A stretch of 64,000 nucleotides of DNA from Aphrophora alni (taxonomy: Eukaryota; Arthropoda; Insecta; Hemiptera; Aphrophoridae). Shown in pieces: positions 28,801 to 41,205 of this stretch. The notes under the pieces were generated by a model. That model had not been told where the DNA came from. It saw nothing but the letters and a program-made list of their open reading frames with translations, and did no database searches. The first letter of the stretch is position 1; the number at the start of each line of letters is the position of its first letter. The DNA lies in the NCBI GenBank assembly GCA_963513935.1, contig OY740774.1:89602424-89666423 (forward strand), read 5' to 3'. A program made the position numbers and the translations under genes.

Positions 28801-29817
28801 TGCAGTATCGTACACCATACTAACAGCATCTTAAGATCTTAATATTCGGACATTTTCCAAGTACATGAATACTAATATTTTTCGAAAGTACTTTTGGTAT
28901 ACAGAATATTCAAAAAGTCAGTATAAGGCCCTTTAATTTTGTAACAGGTTTATATACAACATTGAAACTCATGGAAACCTTGTGAAACTCAAAAGCTACC
29001 TTTGTATGTAAAATGTGGCCCCCTACAAAATTATGGGATGCATATGGGGGGGGATAAACATCTTAAAATGTAACGGTATAGCTTGTGGTACATTATTTTA
29101 AAGGTTATTCAAAAATAAATGCATTGGTGCAGTTATTAGTTCAATACAATGATTGGTAACAAAATGGTGGAAGTTACGAGTTTAAAGAAAGTGAAAGAGA
29201 TCATTAAGAGAGACTTCTTTTCAAGTAAAGTTACTGTTATTAACAACGCAAGAAAAATTGAAAATACGTTGCAAAAAAAAATTCGAATGAGTACTGTTCA
29301 ATTTGGTTTTATAAATCAGCAAACAATGTTCTCCAAGCGTTATTATTATTTGATAACCTTTACTTACTAGCATACTAGTAATTTTAATTTTCTTCACAAG
29401 GGGTTATTTTTATTACCTAACCTTCTTCAAAAAGGTGTTTTTGAAATTGAAAGGTCTTTTTACTGATTATTTTGATTACTCTTTATATGTAAACATTAGA
29501 AACCTGAAAACCCACGGCCATTATGGAAATTAACACTGAAAATATACCTAAGTCTGTGTTCTTTGCTGAATACTGGTCTATATTGGCTCTTTCATATTCT
29601 AGATTTATCACTTAATAAAAGAATTTCATTCCTGTTACTTTCTAAATAATGAGTAGTTTTATATACACAACTAATGACAAATATACGATTAAAATATTTC
29701 AATAATATGGACACAACGTCATTATCAAATAACTTCAAAAGCTTAATAAACTTAAGTAAATAAAAGTTGTAAAGAAGACGTGATGCGGTCGCAGATATAA
29801 TGATTAAATATTTTACA
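25862..29817. other. Non-coding AT-rich stretch
   Basis: No gene supported. The frame at 29,149-29,370 starts with a plausible basic peptide (MVEVTSLKKVKEIIKRDF) but ends in low-complexity sequence, and I recognise no family. The minus frame at 26,977-27,261 is AT-driven. Confidence 0.55.
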
Positions 29818-29849
29818 CTTTAGAGTCATTACACGGCCTGACTCTAAAG
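29818..29849. repeat. Perfect 11-bp inverted repeat
   Basis: CTTTAGAGTCA (29,818-29,828) and TGACTCTAAAG (29,839-29,849) with a 10-bp loop. It is isolated and there is no adjoining gene for which it could be a terminator. Confidence 0.75.
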
Positions 29850-31244
29850 ATTTTGTGATAAATTGTCTTGCGATAATGCATCTCCCATATTGATTAATGA
29901 TGTCACATCTTCCCTTTTACCAGTTCTACAGTGAGAAAGTTAGTGCTATTTTTTGATTGAGCGAAGCGAGGTTCTGCTTTAAATTAACCATTTGACATTT
30001 CTTCTGTATGTTATTATGATTCCAAGGTATAGAAGGGGAGAGCTCCAATTAGAAATAGAGTTTGTGTTTCGTAGCATAATATACGATTATAATGGTTTGT
30101 ATACATTTTAAACAAAGCAAAGAACATGTGTAATTTTTGCCCTTTGGACTAATGAAGACGGAAATGTAAGAATTTGGACGAGTGTTTGAGGTTTGAACAG
30201 TATTACAAAAATTAAAACTTTAAATTGAAATTTGTTCCGTTTTTACCTTATCAAAATAATTTCTTCTTCGTTCGTTACTTTTTGAATTACTTCCTTCTCG
30301 TTCATTTTTAGGAATTACAACCTTATCGAATTTCATAGAGGTGCGAATGAATGAAACACGGATGTATGTTACACTGTTTTGTCATCTTTGATTTCCTCTG
30401 TTCTTTATTTAGAAAAAAATATGTCGCTGGTTGCATTGTGGGACCAGAACCCGCTTGCGGGTTCAATAATGCAACAGCAAAACGAGTGGTAAGACAATGG
30501 GCCAATATTTACCTTTTTAATGCTGAAAAAATTCTATATTTATTATTTATTTCACCTTAAAAGATAATCAAGCTATTGGTAAAAAAAACACCAAACCATT
30601 TTTTTGTAATCTAATAGAACACACCTTAGAGCTTTATCTTAACTATCCAGTACTCAGCAAACAACAAATAACTTTTTAAAAGTGTTATAATAAATTGTTT
30701 AAAGAATTAATTTTAATTATATCTTAAATTTTTTTAAATGTAAACCTAAAAAAAGAAAAAATCGTTAAAAACAACTTCATATTAAAAAATGTGAATAATA
30801 ATTTCTCAAAACTGTATATGTATATAATACCAAATATTTCACCCGTGAATTTGGAGATACAACAGAAATTTATTGAACAATTTTTGCATATAAATCAATT
30901 CTATTAGAAGCTACATTCAAGTGATATGCTACTTTGGGAATTGAATTATTTTCCCACCTTTATTACATTGACGAATTCTTTCTTTATTGTGCAAATCACT
31001 AAAACTTGTCATGAATAAAATACACTGTAAAATGATGAAAGTTTTAACATTTGCAACTTCTTAAACGTTGGTTTGCAAGAAGTAAATGTCCTTGAAAAAT
31101 TCATACAGTGGATATATGGGATGAATAAATTATAAAACTAATGATTAATGTTTTCAAGTAAAGTAACTATTGACCAATGTAGGTAGAAATAAACCTAAAT
31201 TGATGGAGAGGGTTTTATTGTGACTTTACAATAAATATCGTAAG

Positions 31245-31680
31245 ATGGAAACATTTTCCTGGCCAGAGATTGGTAAAGCGTCTTCTCTCGGGAACAGTTC
31301 CTGCGCTGGTAAAGGCGCTGTTTATGACAGGAAGTCCCTAAGACAGGGTTTTTTCATGATTACCGGACATGGCCATATCCGTAGCCACTTAAATAAACGG
31401 TGGGACAACTACAAGTCTCACCTATAACTGTCGTCTTGCGGTCTTGTACCTGAGACCGCAGTACACATTTTGTTTACAGTAATTGTAAGATCCTGGAGTC
31501 CAAAAGGAGGAGAATCTTTGGACCAAAACAACAAGTTTTGACAAGAACACCATGCACAAAATCCTGGAGCTTGTACAGGCACTGGGGTCGGTGAAAGATA
31601 AAGAAAGAAAAAAATGGGGGAATAGTCTTATAGCTGAAGTGCAGAAGGCCAATCAGAGCTTCAGCAATTCGTCCCCAAGT
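31245..31680 (+). pseudogene. LINE C-terminal relic (post-RNase H segment)
   Basis: One frame contains GFFMITGHGHIRSHLNKRW; the next frame, a few codons on, contains SCGLVPETAVHILF; a third piece (RRRIFGPK, then ILELVQALGSV) follows. Together these recall the end of RNase-H-bearing non-LTR elements (jockey/R1/I-like), where an L-L-T-G-H-x-x-x-x-x-H-L stretch is followed by a C-x-x-C-G...E-T-x-x-H-I-L-F zinc-knuckle-like motif and a short helical tail. At least two frameshifts separate the pieces, so this is a dead 3' fragment. The same region in antisense orientation occurs at 48,960-49,800. Confidence 0.6.
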
Positions 31681-32709
31681 AAAAAATATAACATAACACA
31701 AACTGTAATCGGATCGTTTACACTTCCAACGAATAGAGAAATCTATTGTTGTTGACAAAACCACTGGATTTATTTTATAAGAATATTAGAAAGAAAAGAT
31801 CAAGAACTGGAGTGAAATAAAATCCATTTGTGTTAAATCTGAATGATTTGAATAAATGAAATCGACAGATGCATAGGACTACATTGTATTGTGCTTTACT
31901 TGTACATTCGTTGACTGTTTAATGTGTGATTATAATTATTTATGTTACTCCTGTTACACCTGTGACCTACATTTGGAACCATTGCAGACATTTAAAACAG
32001 CACGTGTGATAACACAGACAGATGCTACCTAACATTATGTAAAATTTGATACAAAGCTGCCAAACGTCGAGTTAATTTTGATAAATTGGTACTTTTTTTC
32101 TATTTCAAACGTTTCGCTACACTTGTAGTGGTGTAATATTTAAGTAAGGTGGCTGATATAGTAACCCACTTACACCTACCTCTCTCCCTCCCACAGCCTT
32201 CTTCTTGTCCTTGACTTGCAGTCCAATCTAGAGACTTATAACAGAGTCAGTAGAGAGTGATTAGAAGCTGTCTGGATAAAAGAGAATTCTGCTTCTCTGA
32301 AGGTAGAATAGTTTTTGGTGACAATCACAGTTGGTCATTAAGTTTAATACTCCGATTTACTTTGATTTAAATGAAATTTGCTAATGATGGATTGTTCAGA
32401 TTATCAATATCTTTTAGTCGAGCATGTGTGAATAATACACATGTTTAAAATTATTTCCCTTGATGGCTGTTTCATCTATTTTTCAGTTATTATCAAAACA
32501 CGATTTCTTCGTACACAAAGTTTCAATATACACTCACAAAACACATATTTATAACAATAGAAAATAAAAAAAGAAGTACATTTATTACTCTGAGCATTCA
32601 ACAGGTTATGTTGAACAGTTCTGTATAGTAAATTAAATTTAAACACGTAGATTTTTCTTTTTATAACGTATTCCTTATTTCACTAAAACAAAAAAAAAGT
32701 TGATAAAGT

Positions 32710-33130
32710 CAGTTTTACAGTTGTACAGTCAGTTACAAGGGGTTGTAACCCGCTCTCGTGCTAGGAAGCTTAATACAACTAACAACAGGCCACTCCTCTA
32801 ATAGTTTGTCACGCCTTCTGGACCACGTCACTTGTTGCTGTATCTTTGATACAACAACACGTATTTGACGTTAGTTGTGTGTTACCGTGATTATGTTTTT
32901 TGACTTCTCAGTTTTAGCTCTGAGATGCATGCTTAGATATTAAGGTTGGTGGTATTCTTATTTAATTTTACTTCTTACATAGGCTTAGTTTCTAGTTTCA
33001 TGTTTCTTTAGTTTTTAGTCACTTGATAACGGGAATTGATTCTTATTCCCGAAACGTCGTGTTTTGATTTTTAACACACAAATGATGGCAAATGTCCGAA
33101 AAATGTATAATAATAAAATTGAACTTCCAT
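32710..33130 (+). mobile_element. Penelope-like terminal repeat (solo PLTR fragment)
   Basis: The segment near 32,995-33,105 (TAGTTTCTAGTTTC..., CACTTGATAACGGGAATTGA, ...CCCGAAACGTCGTG..., CACAAATGATGGCAAATGTCC) aligns with the reverse complement of the left terminal repeat of the Penelope-like element at about 39,590-39,720. CGGGAAT (33,027-33,033) pairs with ATTCCCG, giving a hairpin immediately followed by GAAACGTC, as in hammerhead-type structures of such terminal repeats. Upstream to about 32,710 the similarity to 40,560-40,780 is weak. No coding sequence remains. Confidence 0.6.
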
Positions 33131-36100
33131 CATTAACAAATAACTTCAAACAGGGGATGCTCAAAATAGTTTGTATATGTGTGATATAACCAATACCAGT
33201 TCTAAGGTTAATTATCAGTACTCATTTCATGGTTAACAGTCTAGAGCAGTTCATGTCACTCATTATATTGTAAGTAGCTCATAAACAGAACAACAAAGTG
33301 GTTTTACAATATCTGCCAAACACAACAAGACTTGTGGACTTTATTTACGACCTCCCCCTTCTCACCCTCCCGAGGGAAAGATTGTTATGACTGCTTCTTG
33401 TGTTTTTGTCACATTTATTTGTAGTCTTTATTCTGGGCTCAACACCTTCATTTTCTCCATATAATACGGCTCTAGTATTTGATGGAAAAACACGACTTTG
33501 TTGTTTTGCGGATTTATCCATATTGTCAGCCTCAGACCCTAAAAAGTGTTATTAAAAACGACACGTTTGTCATTTTTGTAAATGTCAATGGCTTTGTAAT
33601 GTTTTCGTCATTTTGGGATTAAATCAGTATTTTACACATATCTCTTAATTATTATTCAGTTCATGGATAACTTTCTATGGGTTGATTAATAATAATAAAA
33701 TATAAAAATTCAATTTTTTTTTCAAAATTGGCGTTATCATGGTTAATAATTTATTTCTAAAATATACCTTTTGAAAATCATAAAAATGTTTTTTTTTACC
33801 ATCCTCTAAAAATGCCTTCTTGGAAATCAGTAAATAAAAATGGATCATTTACTGTATATGTATATTTTATCCTAGATATCTAAAAAAAAATCAGTCAAAC
33901 TTTTATGAATTTTAAGATGTATTACTTAAAGCTGTGTAAATCTGCAAGTAGAAACATTACATTTGTGGAAAAAATATAAACTGTGACAGCTGTCTTAAGC
34001 TTTCTGAATTACCTGCAAGGTGTTTCATTTACTTTTGTTTTACACATTGGTTATTGTCATTTTCACCAAAACAACTTAACACGATTTCAAGATATACTTT
34101 TTAAGACTGGAGACATATACAATATATTGTCCGAAAACCGCTGGGATGATATTGTGCTGACAGGTTGAAGAATAATATAGTTTATGTTGTCAACAAATGA
34201 AAGGAAACAGAATAAACACTTTAAGACGTCGGGAATGACTGGAAGCTTGGCGAGCTGTGTAGTTCACTGACAAAAAGTTTGTGTGCGTGTAACAACTGAG
34301 GATGATGTATTGGCCATTGAACAAGGAAAGTGTTTATTGCGTTTTATTTCATTTGGTGATAGAAGTTTCCACATTTGTTCGCCTATTTTCAGGGAATATT
34401 TAATGTTTATTTCATAACCTATAATAAATGAAAGTCAAAACTTATAAATTATCTAAACATAACCTAAAAAAAAAACCACAAACATAAACAAATTTGTAAA
34501 AACTGATCAGAAAAATCACATGGTACAGTAGCCTAAGAATATGATTGTATCTGGTGTAAGGGGCGTGTCCTCCCTTCTACTTGCTTCCCTAGCCTGACTT
34601 GACGGTACAACCCATTCCAAGAAAACTAGGTACACAAATTACTGCTTAGCTATATTTAGTTCCTAAAGTTACAACTTCGTTACAGACTTTTTTTTAAACG
34701 TTTTATTATTATTTACACCGATAAAAGGAACGAAAGCAGGGTACACGTTTACAAAGAAGCAATTGAGGTCTATATATTTTTAATTGGGGTTGTACCGCTG
34801 AAAGTAAACGCAACAAACAAAGTGTGGGGGCTCCTCATTTTCTCTCCAACCCAGACACATTCCTACCTTGACGATGCTGTAAATAACATTGCTCGATATT
34901 ATAATATTGCATAATGCATAAATGTTTACATTTTCTTTACATGTATTTTTAAATATGATTTTTCTAACTTTTGAAGTTGTGAAAAAATTTTTTTTCCCCC
35001 AACTCTAAAGCGAAGCATCGGTACAGTAAATGGTTAAACATGCCTGTATATTTAACCGTTACATAACAATTTTAAAACGCTTAGGAAATTAAATATAAAT
35101 ATAAAAGTATGAAGTTATTTATATATCTATAAATATTCGTGGGCGTTGACAAATTGCATGAAATCGATAGATATTGATGTAGGTAAACGAAAAGAAAATA
35201 AAGATTTGAATCAAGTAAATATAAAGGTCATTTCGTTACTGGTTCAAATAGACTAAAACACCTAACACAGACATCTAACAAGTTGTCCAAGTCCAGTTTT
35301 ACGACACTGCCGTAAAATCCAAGTATTTTACACGAGGCGATGGAAAGTTTCCTTACTTGGTTATGTTCTCAATCTTAACAGCAAAAAAAAAGAAATGTTT
35401 TTATTACCATTGTGTTCTTGCCTATTGTTTTGTTAATACCAATGTTTAAGGGTTCATGATTTTTTTTTCTACGCCCGTAAAAACTGAACTTTGTTATTGA
35501 TTTTTGAGCAGCACAATAGAAAAAGGCGTTATTTTATACTGCTGTTATAATGTCTTAAGTTAAACATGTTTAATAGAATATCTCTGTCTAAATAAGTCAT
35601 AAAACTTTTACTTAACGTAGTGAGACAAAGTATTGTGTTTGCAAGAACATGTCGTATTACATTTTGAGCTCCTAAGAAGTATGTTTCAGAATGCGTGCTG
35701 TCTAAAGAGCAGTTTGGAACTAAATACAAAACTCAAAAGATTTATCCTCAACAACACAACGATTCAATAACAAAGTGAACATCTTCAGTTGTTTACTCAT
35801 ATACAAGTTTTGTTCAAAAGAACTACAAAAAATAGGATAATGTATGTTAACATAGTTTGGACCATCAATAAATACCAAACACAAAAGATTTATTTTCAAT
35901 AATTTTTTTTCAATAAAAAATTTAAAATCTTTATTTTTTTACGAGTAGGCCCTATACATGTTTTATGCATATATATTAATACAGTTTAGAACATTACTAA
36001 ATGATAAACTCAAATTACATGTAACCTTTACCCCTTGTAAAGCCTTTTTCTCCCTCTCAACAGCTGCTTATACTCCTGCCTTTCGCCCTCAAATTTCATC

Positions 36101-36609
36101 TTTCCTCCTGTTTCTCCTTGCAAGGGATTTTGTAGTGTCTGTCTGCTTAAAAATAAAGTACATTATCATGACAGAATTATTTTGCCCTGGCTATTTTATT
36201 TTAATTATCAGAACCGGTGTCTTATACAGTTCCCTAAATTCGTGGTTAATTTTACGTGGATAATTTAATTTTAGAAATATCTTTGGAATACCTATTTTGT
36301 CTCGCTCAGCTAAACCTTTTTTTCTCTTATTTGTTTCACAATGTTTCAGACAGACATTCTAAGATGTGATATGAAGATCCTCGACTCATTGAGGTATTAG
36401 AAAACAAACTTGAATCCAATTATACTCACATTTATTTATAACACTGTTTTACCATCTAAAGATTTTTTTAAAGTAAATTAACTTTAAATTAGAATAGATT
36501 TTCTTTTTAAATACGAGTAACATAAATATAAAGCTAATAAATTTAGAAAACTACAGCCAAATAAAAACAGAAAATCATTAAACTGTAAGAATGATTGTTT
36601 CATCAGGTT
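33131..36609. other. Non-coding AT-rich stretch
   Basis: No gene supported. Contains two motif relics of the CTGANGA type: plus strand near 34,290-34,330 (AACAACTGAGGATGATGTAT) and minus strand near 35,748-35,795. Frames at 35,529-35,729 and 35,958-36,263 have no recognisable domain. Confidence 0.5.
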
Positions 36610-36770
36610 ACATTATACGTTAAACTTTTGTAAAAAATATCGTTTTATATGACACGTGCGAACTATATTGGATTTAAAATAAAACAAATTTATTGTTCAA
36701 CATTCCTGTTACAGTTTTTATTTAGCAATTATAATATAAAAGTTATAGCCTATGTGACCTCCTTCTCTCT
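36610..36770 (+). repeat. Duplicated flank module A, copy 1
   Basis: ATATCGTTTTATATGACACG followed by TGCGAACT, AAAACAAATTTATTGTTCAA, ATTCCTGTTA and AAAGTTATAGC are shared in the same order with 42,060-42,215. The two copies differ by scattered substitutions and small indels. It lies upstream of the satellite array. Confidence 0.85.
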
Positions 36771-37784
36771 CGGTCTGATATGACTACAAAAGCATATTTG
36801 GCAGGCTGTATATTTAATTTGTAACTTTGTAGTTTAAGAAAATTTAGACAAGTTTATTAAAATTCAAAATTGGCTGTAAAATTTCCAATTTGACTTGCCT
36901 TACGTAGCTTCATTTTTATAATTTCTGGGTGGAGCACAGGATGTCTACGAAATCACGCCAGCATCTCAGAACTCGAATTACGTACACTTTAAAAGTATAA
37001 AATTGTTTTATATAGTATAGTAACAACAATAACTAAACCTAAATTGAAGGATCAATCAGTAAAACTATAACAGAACAAAGGTATATTTGCAAGTATACTA
37101 GTCAAAAGAGTTAAAAGAGCGTTCTGTCGTATCTTCTGAGTCAGGAATAATGATAAAAGATTGTCAAAATTGCACATTCAAAATAAATGTGGATAACAAT
37201 AAATAACAAAAACAGGTTAAGTTATGAAAATAATGTTTGACAAATTTTATAAGTAACCTAGATAACTTAATTCTAACAATATTATTAATTGTTAAATTAG
37301 CCTAACTTTAAAAAAATATTTGTATATTTTCACGTTTCTCTACAAATATAATGATCTTACTATCAAACAAGGTTGGCCTAAAGAACATAATTCGTATTTT
37401 AACTCTTTTTTTTCCAAAACGACAACTGTATGAAAAATCTTGAGGTGCAGTTCAAGCGAAAAGAATCTGTGTTGCATTCAAGAAAATTTTCGGCTTTGCC
37501 TTGTGGATATATACAGCAAGAGCCACTTGTACAACTAGCTATTACATCTGTTATTGTAGTTCAAAACTAATAAAAATTGATACAATTCCTTAAACAAACA
37601 GTCGGATCATTGTTAGATTTTTTTTCAAAGTCATGTCGGTATATGAAATAAAAACTTTCAAAGATCCTTTTACCAATTTGCGTCTTATACGAGCTTTGAA
37701 AAACGAGATACAAAATGCAAACGTGAGAAATTTTAATATGTTTGGCCCTTATACTCACGACACTACGTATTTAATTGTATAACC

Positions 37785-38068
37785 TCAAAGCTACCTCAGA
37801 ATGTCTCAGAGAGGAGTTTCCGATACACAAGTAAATATGGTAAATTCAAATCTTGCCCTTACTATTGCCAAGAATAGTTTATATTGATGATAAGTGTTCT
37901 CGGATCTGGATATTTTCAGTTCATTCCATTTGTCTACGAATCGCCGTAAATCAAAACTTTCTATTTTATGTTACAAGAGAAAATAAAGTTATGATTAAAC
38001 TGCACGTAGTCGAATCGTAATAGAATTTGGTAACATCTATGTATATTGATTGTGTCTACCGCCCGAGA
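37785..38068 (+). repeat. Duplicated flank module C, copy 1 (adjoins satellite)
   Basis: The words CAGAATGTCT, CAGAGAG-AGTTTC, GTCTACGAA, CGTAAAT, TTTATGTTAC, AGAGAAAATA and TTTGGTWACATCT occur in the same order in 42,545-42,798. In this copy the module runs directly into the first satellite unit at 38,070. Confidence 0.85.
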
Positions 38069-38069
38069 T

Positions 38070-39525
38070 AATTGCACACTACAATTAAATTGCGAGCATT
38101 GAAGTTATGTGTTGTGAAGTTGTAATATAAACGAGATCGTCTTGTTCCGGAGGGAATTATTGGCGGTACAGAAAGTAAATAAACTGCATACATTCATATT
38201 AGAGTTGTACCACATGATAATTTAGATTTATTTTTATTTAAATACAAAATTTATTGATTTAATTTACTGAGAGTTAAGTACTAGCTAGTTAATTGTACCC
38301 TTCAATTAAATTGCGAGTGTTGAAGTTTTAAGTGCTTCGTTACCAAAATCGTTTTTTTGGAGGGAATTAATGGCGGAATAGACTAAATTACACTTGTAAC
38401 ATTTATATTACAGCTGCATCACGTAACATGCTCCTTGAGATTCATTTAATTACAAAATTTATTGATTTAATCAACTGAGAGTTAGGTACTAGCTAGTTAA
38501 TTGTACCCTTCAATTAAATTGCGAGTGTTGAAGTTTTAAGTGCTTCGTTAACGAAATCGTTTTTTTTTTGGAGGGAATTAATGGCGGAATAGACTAAATT
38601 AATCATTAAAAATTGATATTAGAGCTGTATCACGTAACATTCTCCTGGAGATTGATTATAATTTAATTACAAAATTTATTGATTTATACAACTGAGAATT
38701 AAGTATTTGCTAATTAATTGTACCCTTCAATTAAATTGTGAGTGTTAAAGTTTTAAGTGCTTCGTTAGTGAAATCGTTTTGTTTCGGAGAGAATTAATGG
38801 CGGAATAGACTAAATTACACTTGTAACATTCATATTACAGCTGCATCACGTAACATGCTCCTTGAGATTCATTATCATTTAATTACAAAATTTATTGATT
38901 TAATCAACTGAGAGTTAAATACTAGCTAGTTTTGTACCCTACAATTAAATTGTGAGTGTTGAAGTTTTAAGTGCTTCGTTAATGAAATCGTTTTGTTTCG
39001 GAGAGAATTAATGGCGGAATAGACTAAATTACACTTTTAACATTCATATTACAGCTGCATCACGTAACATGCTCCTTGAGATTCATTATAATTCAATTAC
39101 AATGTTTATTGATTTAATCAACTGAGAGTTAAGTACTAGCTAGTTAATTGTACCCAACAATTAAATTACAAGTGTTGAAGATTTAAGTGCTTCGTTAATG
39201 AAATTGTTTTGTTTCGGAGGGAATTAATGGCGGAATAGACTAAATTACACCTTTAACATTCATATTACAGCTGTATCACGTAACATGCTCCTTGAGATTC
39301 ATTATAATTCAATTACAAAATTTATTGATTTAATCAACTGAGAGTTAAGTACTAGCTAGTTAATTGTACCCTTCAATTAAATTGTGAGTGTTGAAGTTGT
39401 AAGTGCTTCGTTAACGAAATCGTTTTGTTTCGGAGGGAATTAATGGCGGAATAGAATAAATTAATCTTTAAAAATTCATATTAGAGCTGTATCACATAAC
39501 ATGCTCCTTGAGGTCCAATTTAAAT
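38070..39525 (+). repeat. Satellite array, seven units of about 216 bp
   Basis: Units start with AATTGYACCC at 38,070, 38,291, 38,499, 38,716, 38,930, 39,146 and 39,362 (periods 221, 208, 217, 214, 216, 216). Conserved blocks in each unit are CAATTAAATTGYGAGTGTTG, AAGTGCTTCGTTA, CGGAGGGAATTAATGGCGGA, CATATTACAGCTG, ATCACGTAACATGCTCCTTG and AACTGAGAGTTAAGTACTAG. The first unit is the most diverged and the last stops after the TGCTCCTTGAG block, where a Penelope-like element begins. The array resumes at 40,790. Confidence 0.95.
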
Positions 39526-40789
39526 TATTCTATTTTTAAAATTATTTCTTAATGACGGAATATTTGTATTAATATTCACGTTTGTTTGGACATTTGCATC
39601 ATTTGTGTATAAAAAACAATACAGGACGTTTCGAGTGTAATAATCAACTCCCGTTATCAAGTGCCTAACTTATAAACTTAAAAATGCAGACGTCTAGGTC
39701 TATGTTCAGAAACTAAACCTAATGAAAAAAACACACAGGACAAACCCTGAGCAGTCAAAAACTAAAAAGAAACTCATGTGATCAGGAAACCACAAGTCAT
39801 GAACGGAGTACACAGCAGCTGACGAATACCAACCGAAAAAGGTCGGTTCATAACCACAGTCACAGGGTAAGTTACCACAACCTCATAAAGTTAGAGATAA
39901 TACTAAGAAAGAGTCCAAAGAAAACGAAAAACCTTATATGACAATCCCTCATGTGCCGGGATTATCGGGAAATATTAGGCACGTTGCTAGAAAATATAGA
40001 ATCCGAACTGCATTTAATACAAAAAAACACTATTAGGCAACATCTCGTCAAAACGAAACCTCTAAATTGCATTCCGTATACTAAAAACTGTATTTACAGT
40101 ATAAAATGTGAATGCGATAGGCAATACATAGGCGAGACAAAAACACCTCTAAATATAAGAATAAAAGAACACAAAAATATCACGCGATTAGGCCTAGCAG
40201 ATAAATCAAAAATATCCGAACATATATGCTCCGAAAATCATAAGTTTAATTGGGAAGAGACAAAAATAATACACTTTGAAAATAATTTATATAAACGAAA
40301 AATAATTGAAGCGTCATACGTAAAAATAACGGACAACTTAATCAGCCAAACTAGTATAGAAATAAGGCCCTTGTGGTTACCTCTTAATAAAAATGAGCTT
40401 AAAATTAAAAATAAACATTATCTTAAAGAAAAAAGACTGAAGTTTTAACTGATGAAAGCGAAGGAATTATAACGCATTCAAAGGCTAGGAAATTAAAAGA
40501 GAGGACGCTGTAGGCGTTAACTACCGGTTTCTTAACTCGTCCCCTCCCAGTTGGCAGGTTGTTTAGCGACCGTCAGTTGTACTGTGACTGTGGTTCTGAA
40601 CAGGCCTATTTTAGTTGGGATTTGTCAGCTGCTGTGTACTCCGTTCATGATCTCTTTTGACTGGTGAGTTTCTTTTTAGTTTTTGACCGCTCAGGGTTTG
40701 TCCTGGGTGTTTTTTAATTAAGTTTAGTTTCTGAACATAGGCCTAGACATCTAGGCTTGTGTTCTGTCTGTATGTTTTAGTTTGTAAGT
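39526..40789 (+). mobile_element. 5'-truncated Penelope-like element inserted in the satellite array
   Basis: The element interrupts the satellite: the unit begun at 39,362 stops near 39,525 and satellite sequence (AGTTAGTCGCAATTTAATTG) resumes near 40,790. It is bounded by inverted terminal repeats: 39,660-39,866 (minus orientation) and 40,580-40,785 share ACTCCGTTCATGA, GACAAACCCTGAGCNGTCAAAAACTAAAAAGAAACTCA (read on the respective strands) and a CACAGTCACAG word. Penelope-like elements are known for terminal repeats in either direct or inverted orientation. Between them lies a GIY-YIG reading frame but no intact reverse transcriptase, so this is a non-autonomous, truncated copy. Confidence 0.8.
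39868..40448 (+). pseudogene. Penelope-like element C-terminal coding region with GIY-YIG endonuclease, frameshifted
   Basis: Two frames are needed. The first (39,868 to about 40,026) reads ...EKPYMTIPHVPGLSGNIRHV and ARKYRIRTAFNTK, which resembles the linker after a Penelope reverse transcriptase. At the A7 run at 40,020-40,026 it shifts, and the second frame continues with NTIRQHLVKTKPLN and then the endonuclease domain CIYSIKCECDRQYIGETKTP and IRIKEHK, ending at the TAA 40,446-40,448. A single extra A in the run would explain the shift. The GIY-YIG motif is modified (here IYS...YIG), with the expected downstream Arg/Glu-His context (N-I-R-I-K-E-H and W-E-E). The reverse transcriptase proper is absent. 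The apparent ATG at 39,951 lies in the wrong frame for the upstream half and is probably not a real start. Confidence 0.8.
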
Positions 40790-41205
40790 TAGTCGCAATT
40801 TAATTGTGCCCTTCTATTAAATTACGAGTGTTGAAGTTTTAAGTCCATCGTTAATCAAATCCTTTTCTTCAGGAGGAAATTAATAGCGAAACCGAATAAA
40901 ATAAACTGTATAGTGTCATATTAAAGCAATATGACGTGACATGCTCCTTCAGATTCATTTTTAATTAAATACAAAACGTATTAATAGAATCTACTGAGAG
41001 TTAAGTACTCGCAAATTAATTGTACCCTTCAATTAAATTGCGAGTGTTGAATTTTAAAGTGGTTCGTTAACAAAATCGCTTTTTTTCGGAGTGAATAAAT
41101 TGCGGAACAAAACAAAAATAAACTGTATACTTTCACATTAGAGTTGTATCACCTGACATGTTCCTTCAAATTAATGTTTATTTAAATATATAAATTTATT
41201 GAAAA
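40790..41205 (+). repeat. Satellite array continued, about two units
   Basis: Units start at 40,802 and 41,018 (period 216). They are more diverged from the main array than its units are from each other: CGGAGTGAATAAATTGCGGA replaces the usual CGGAGGGAATTAATGGCGGA. This segment is the far side of the Penelope insertion. Confidence 0.9.

Noticed and set aside
29149..29370. Frame starting MIGNKMVEVTSLKKVKEI
   Set aside because: Plausible first half but no family recognised, no initiation context, and the second half is low-complexity; not enough to call a gene.
38070..39525. CRISPR-like reading of the regular array
   Set aside because: Units are 208-221 bp with similarity across the whole unit, not short repeats with unique spacers; this is a eukaryotic satellite.
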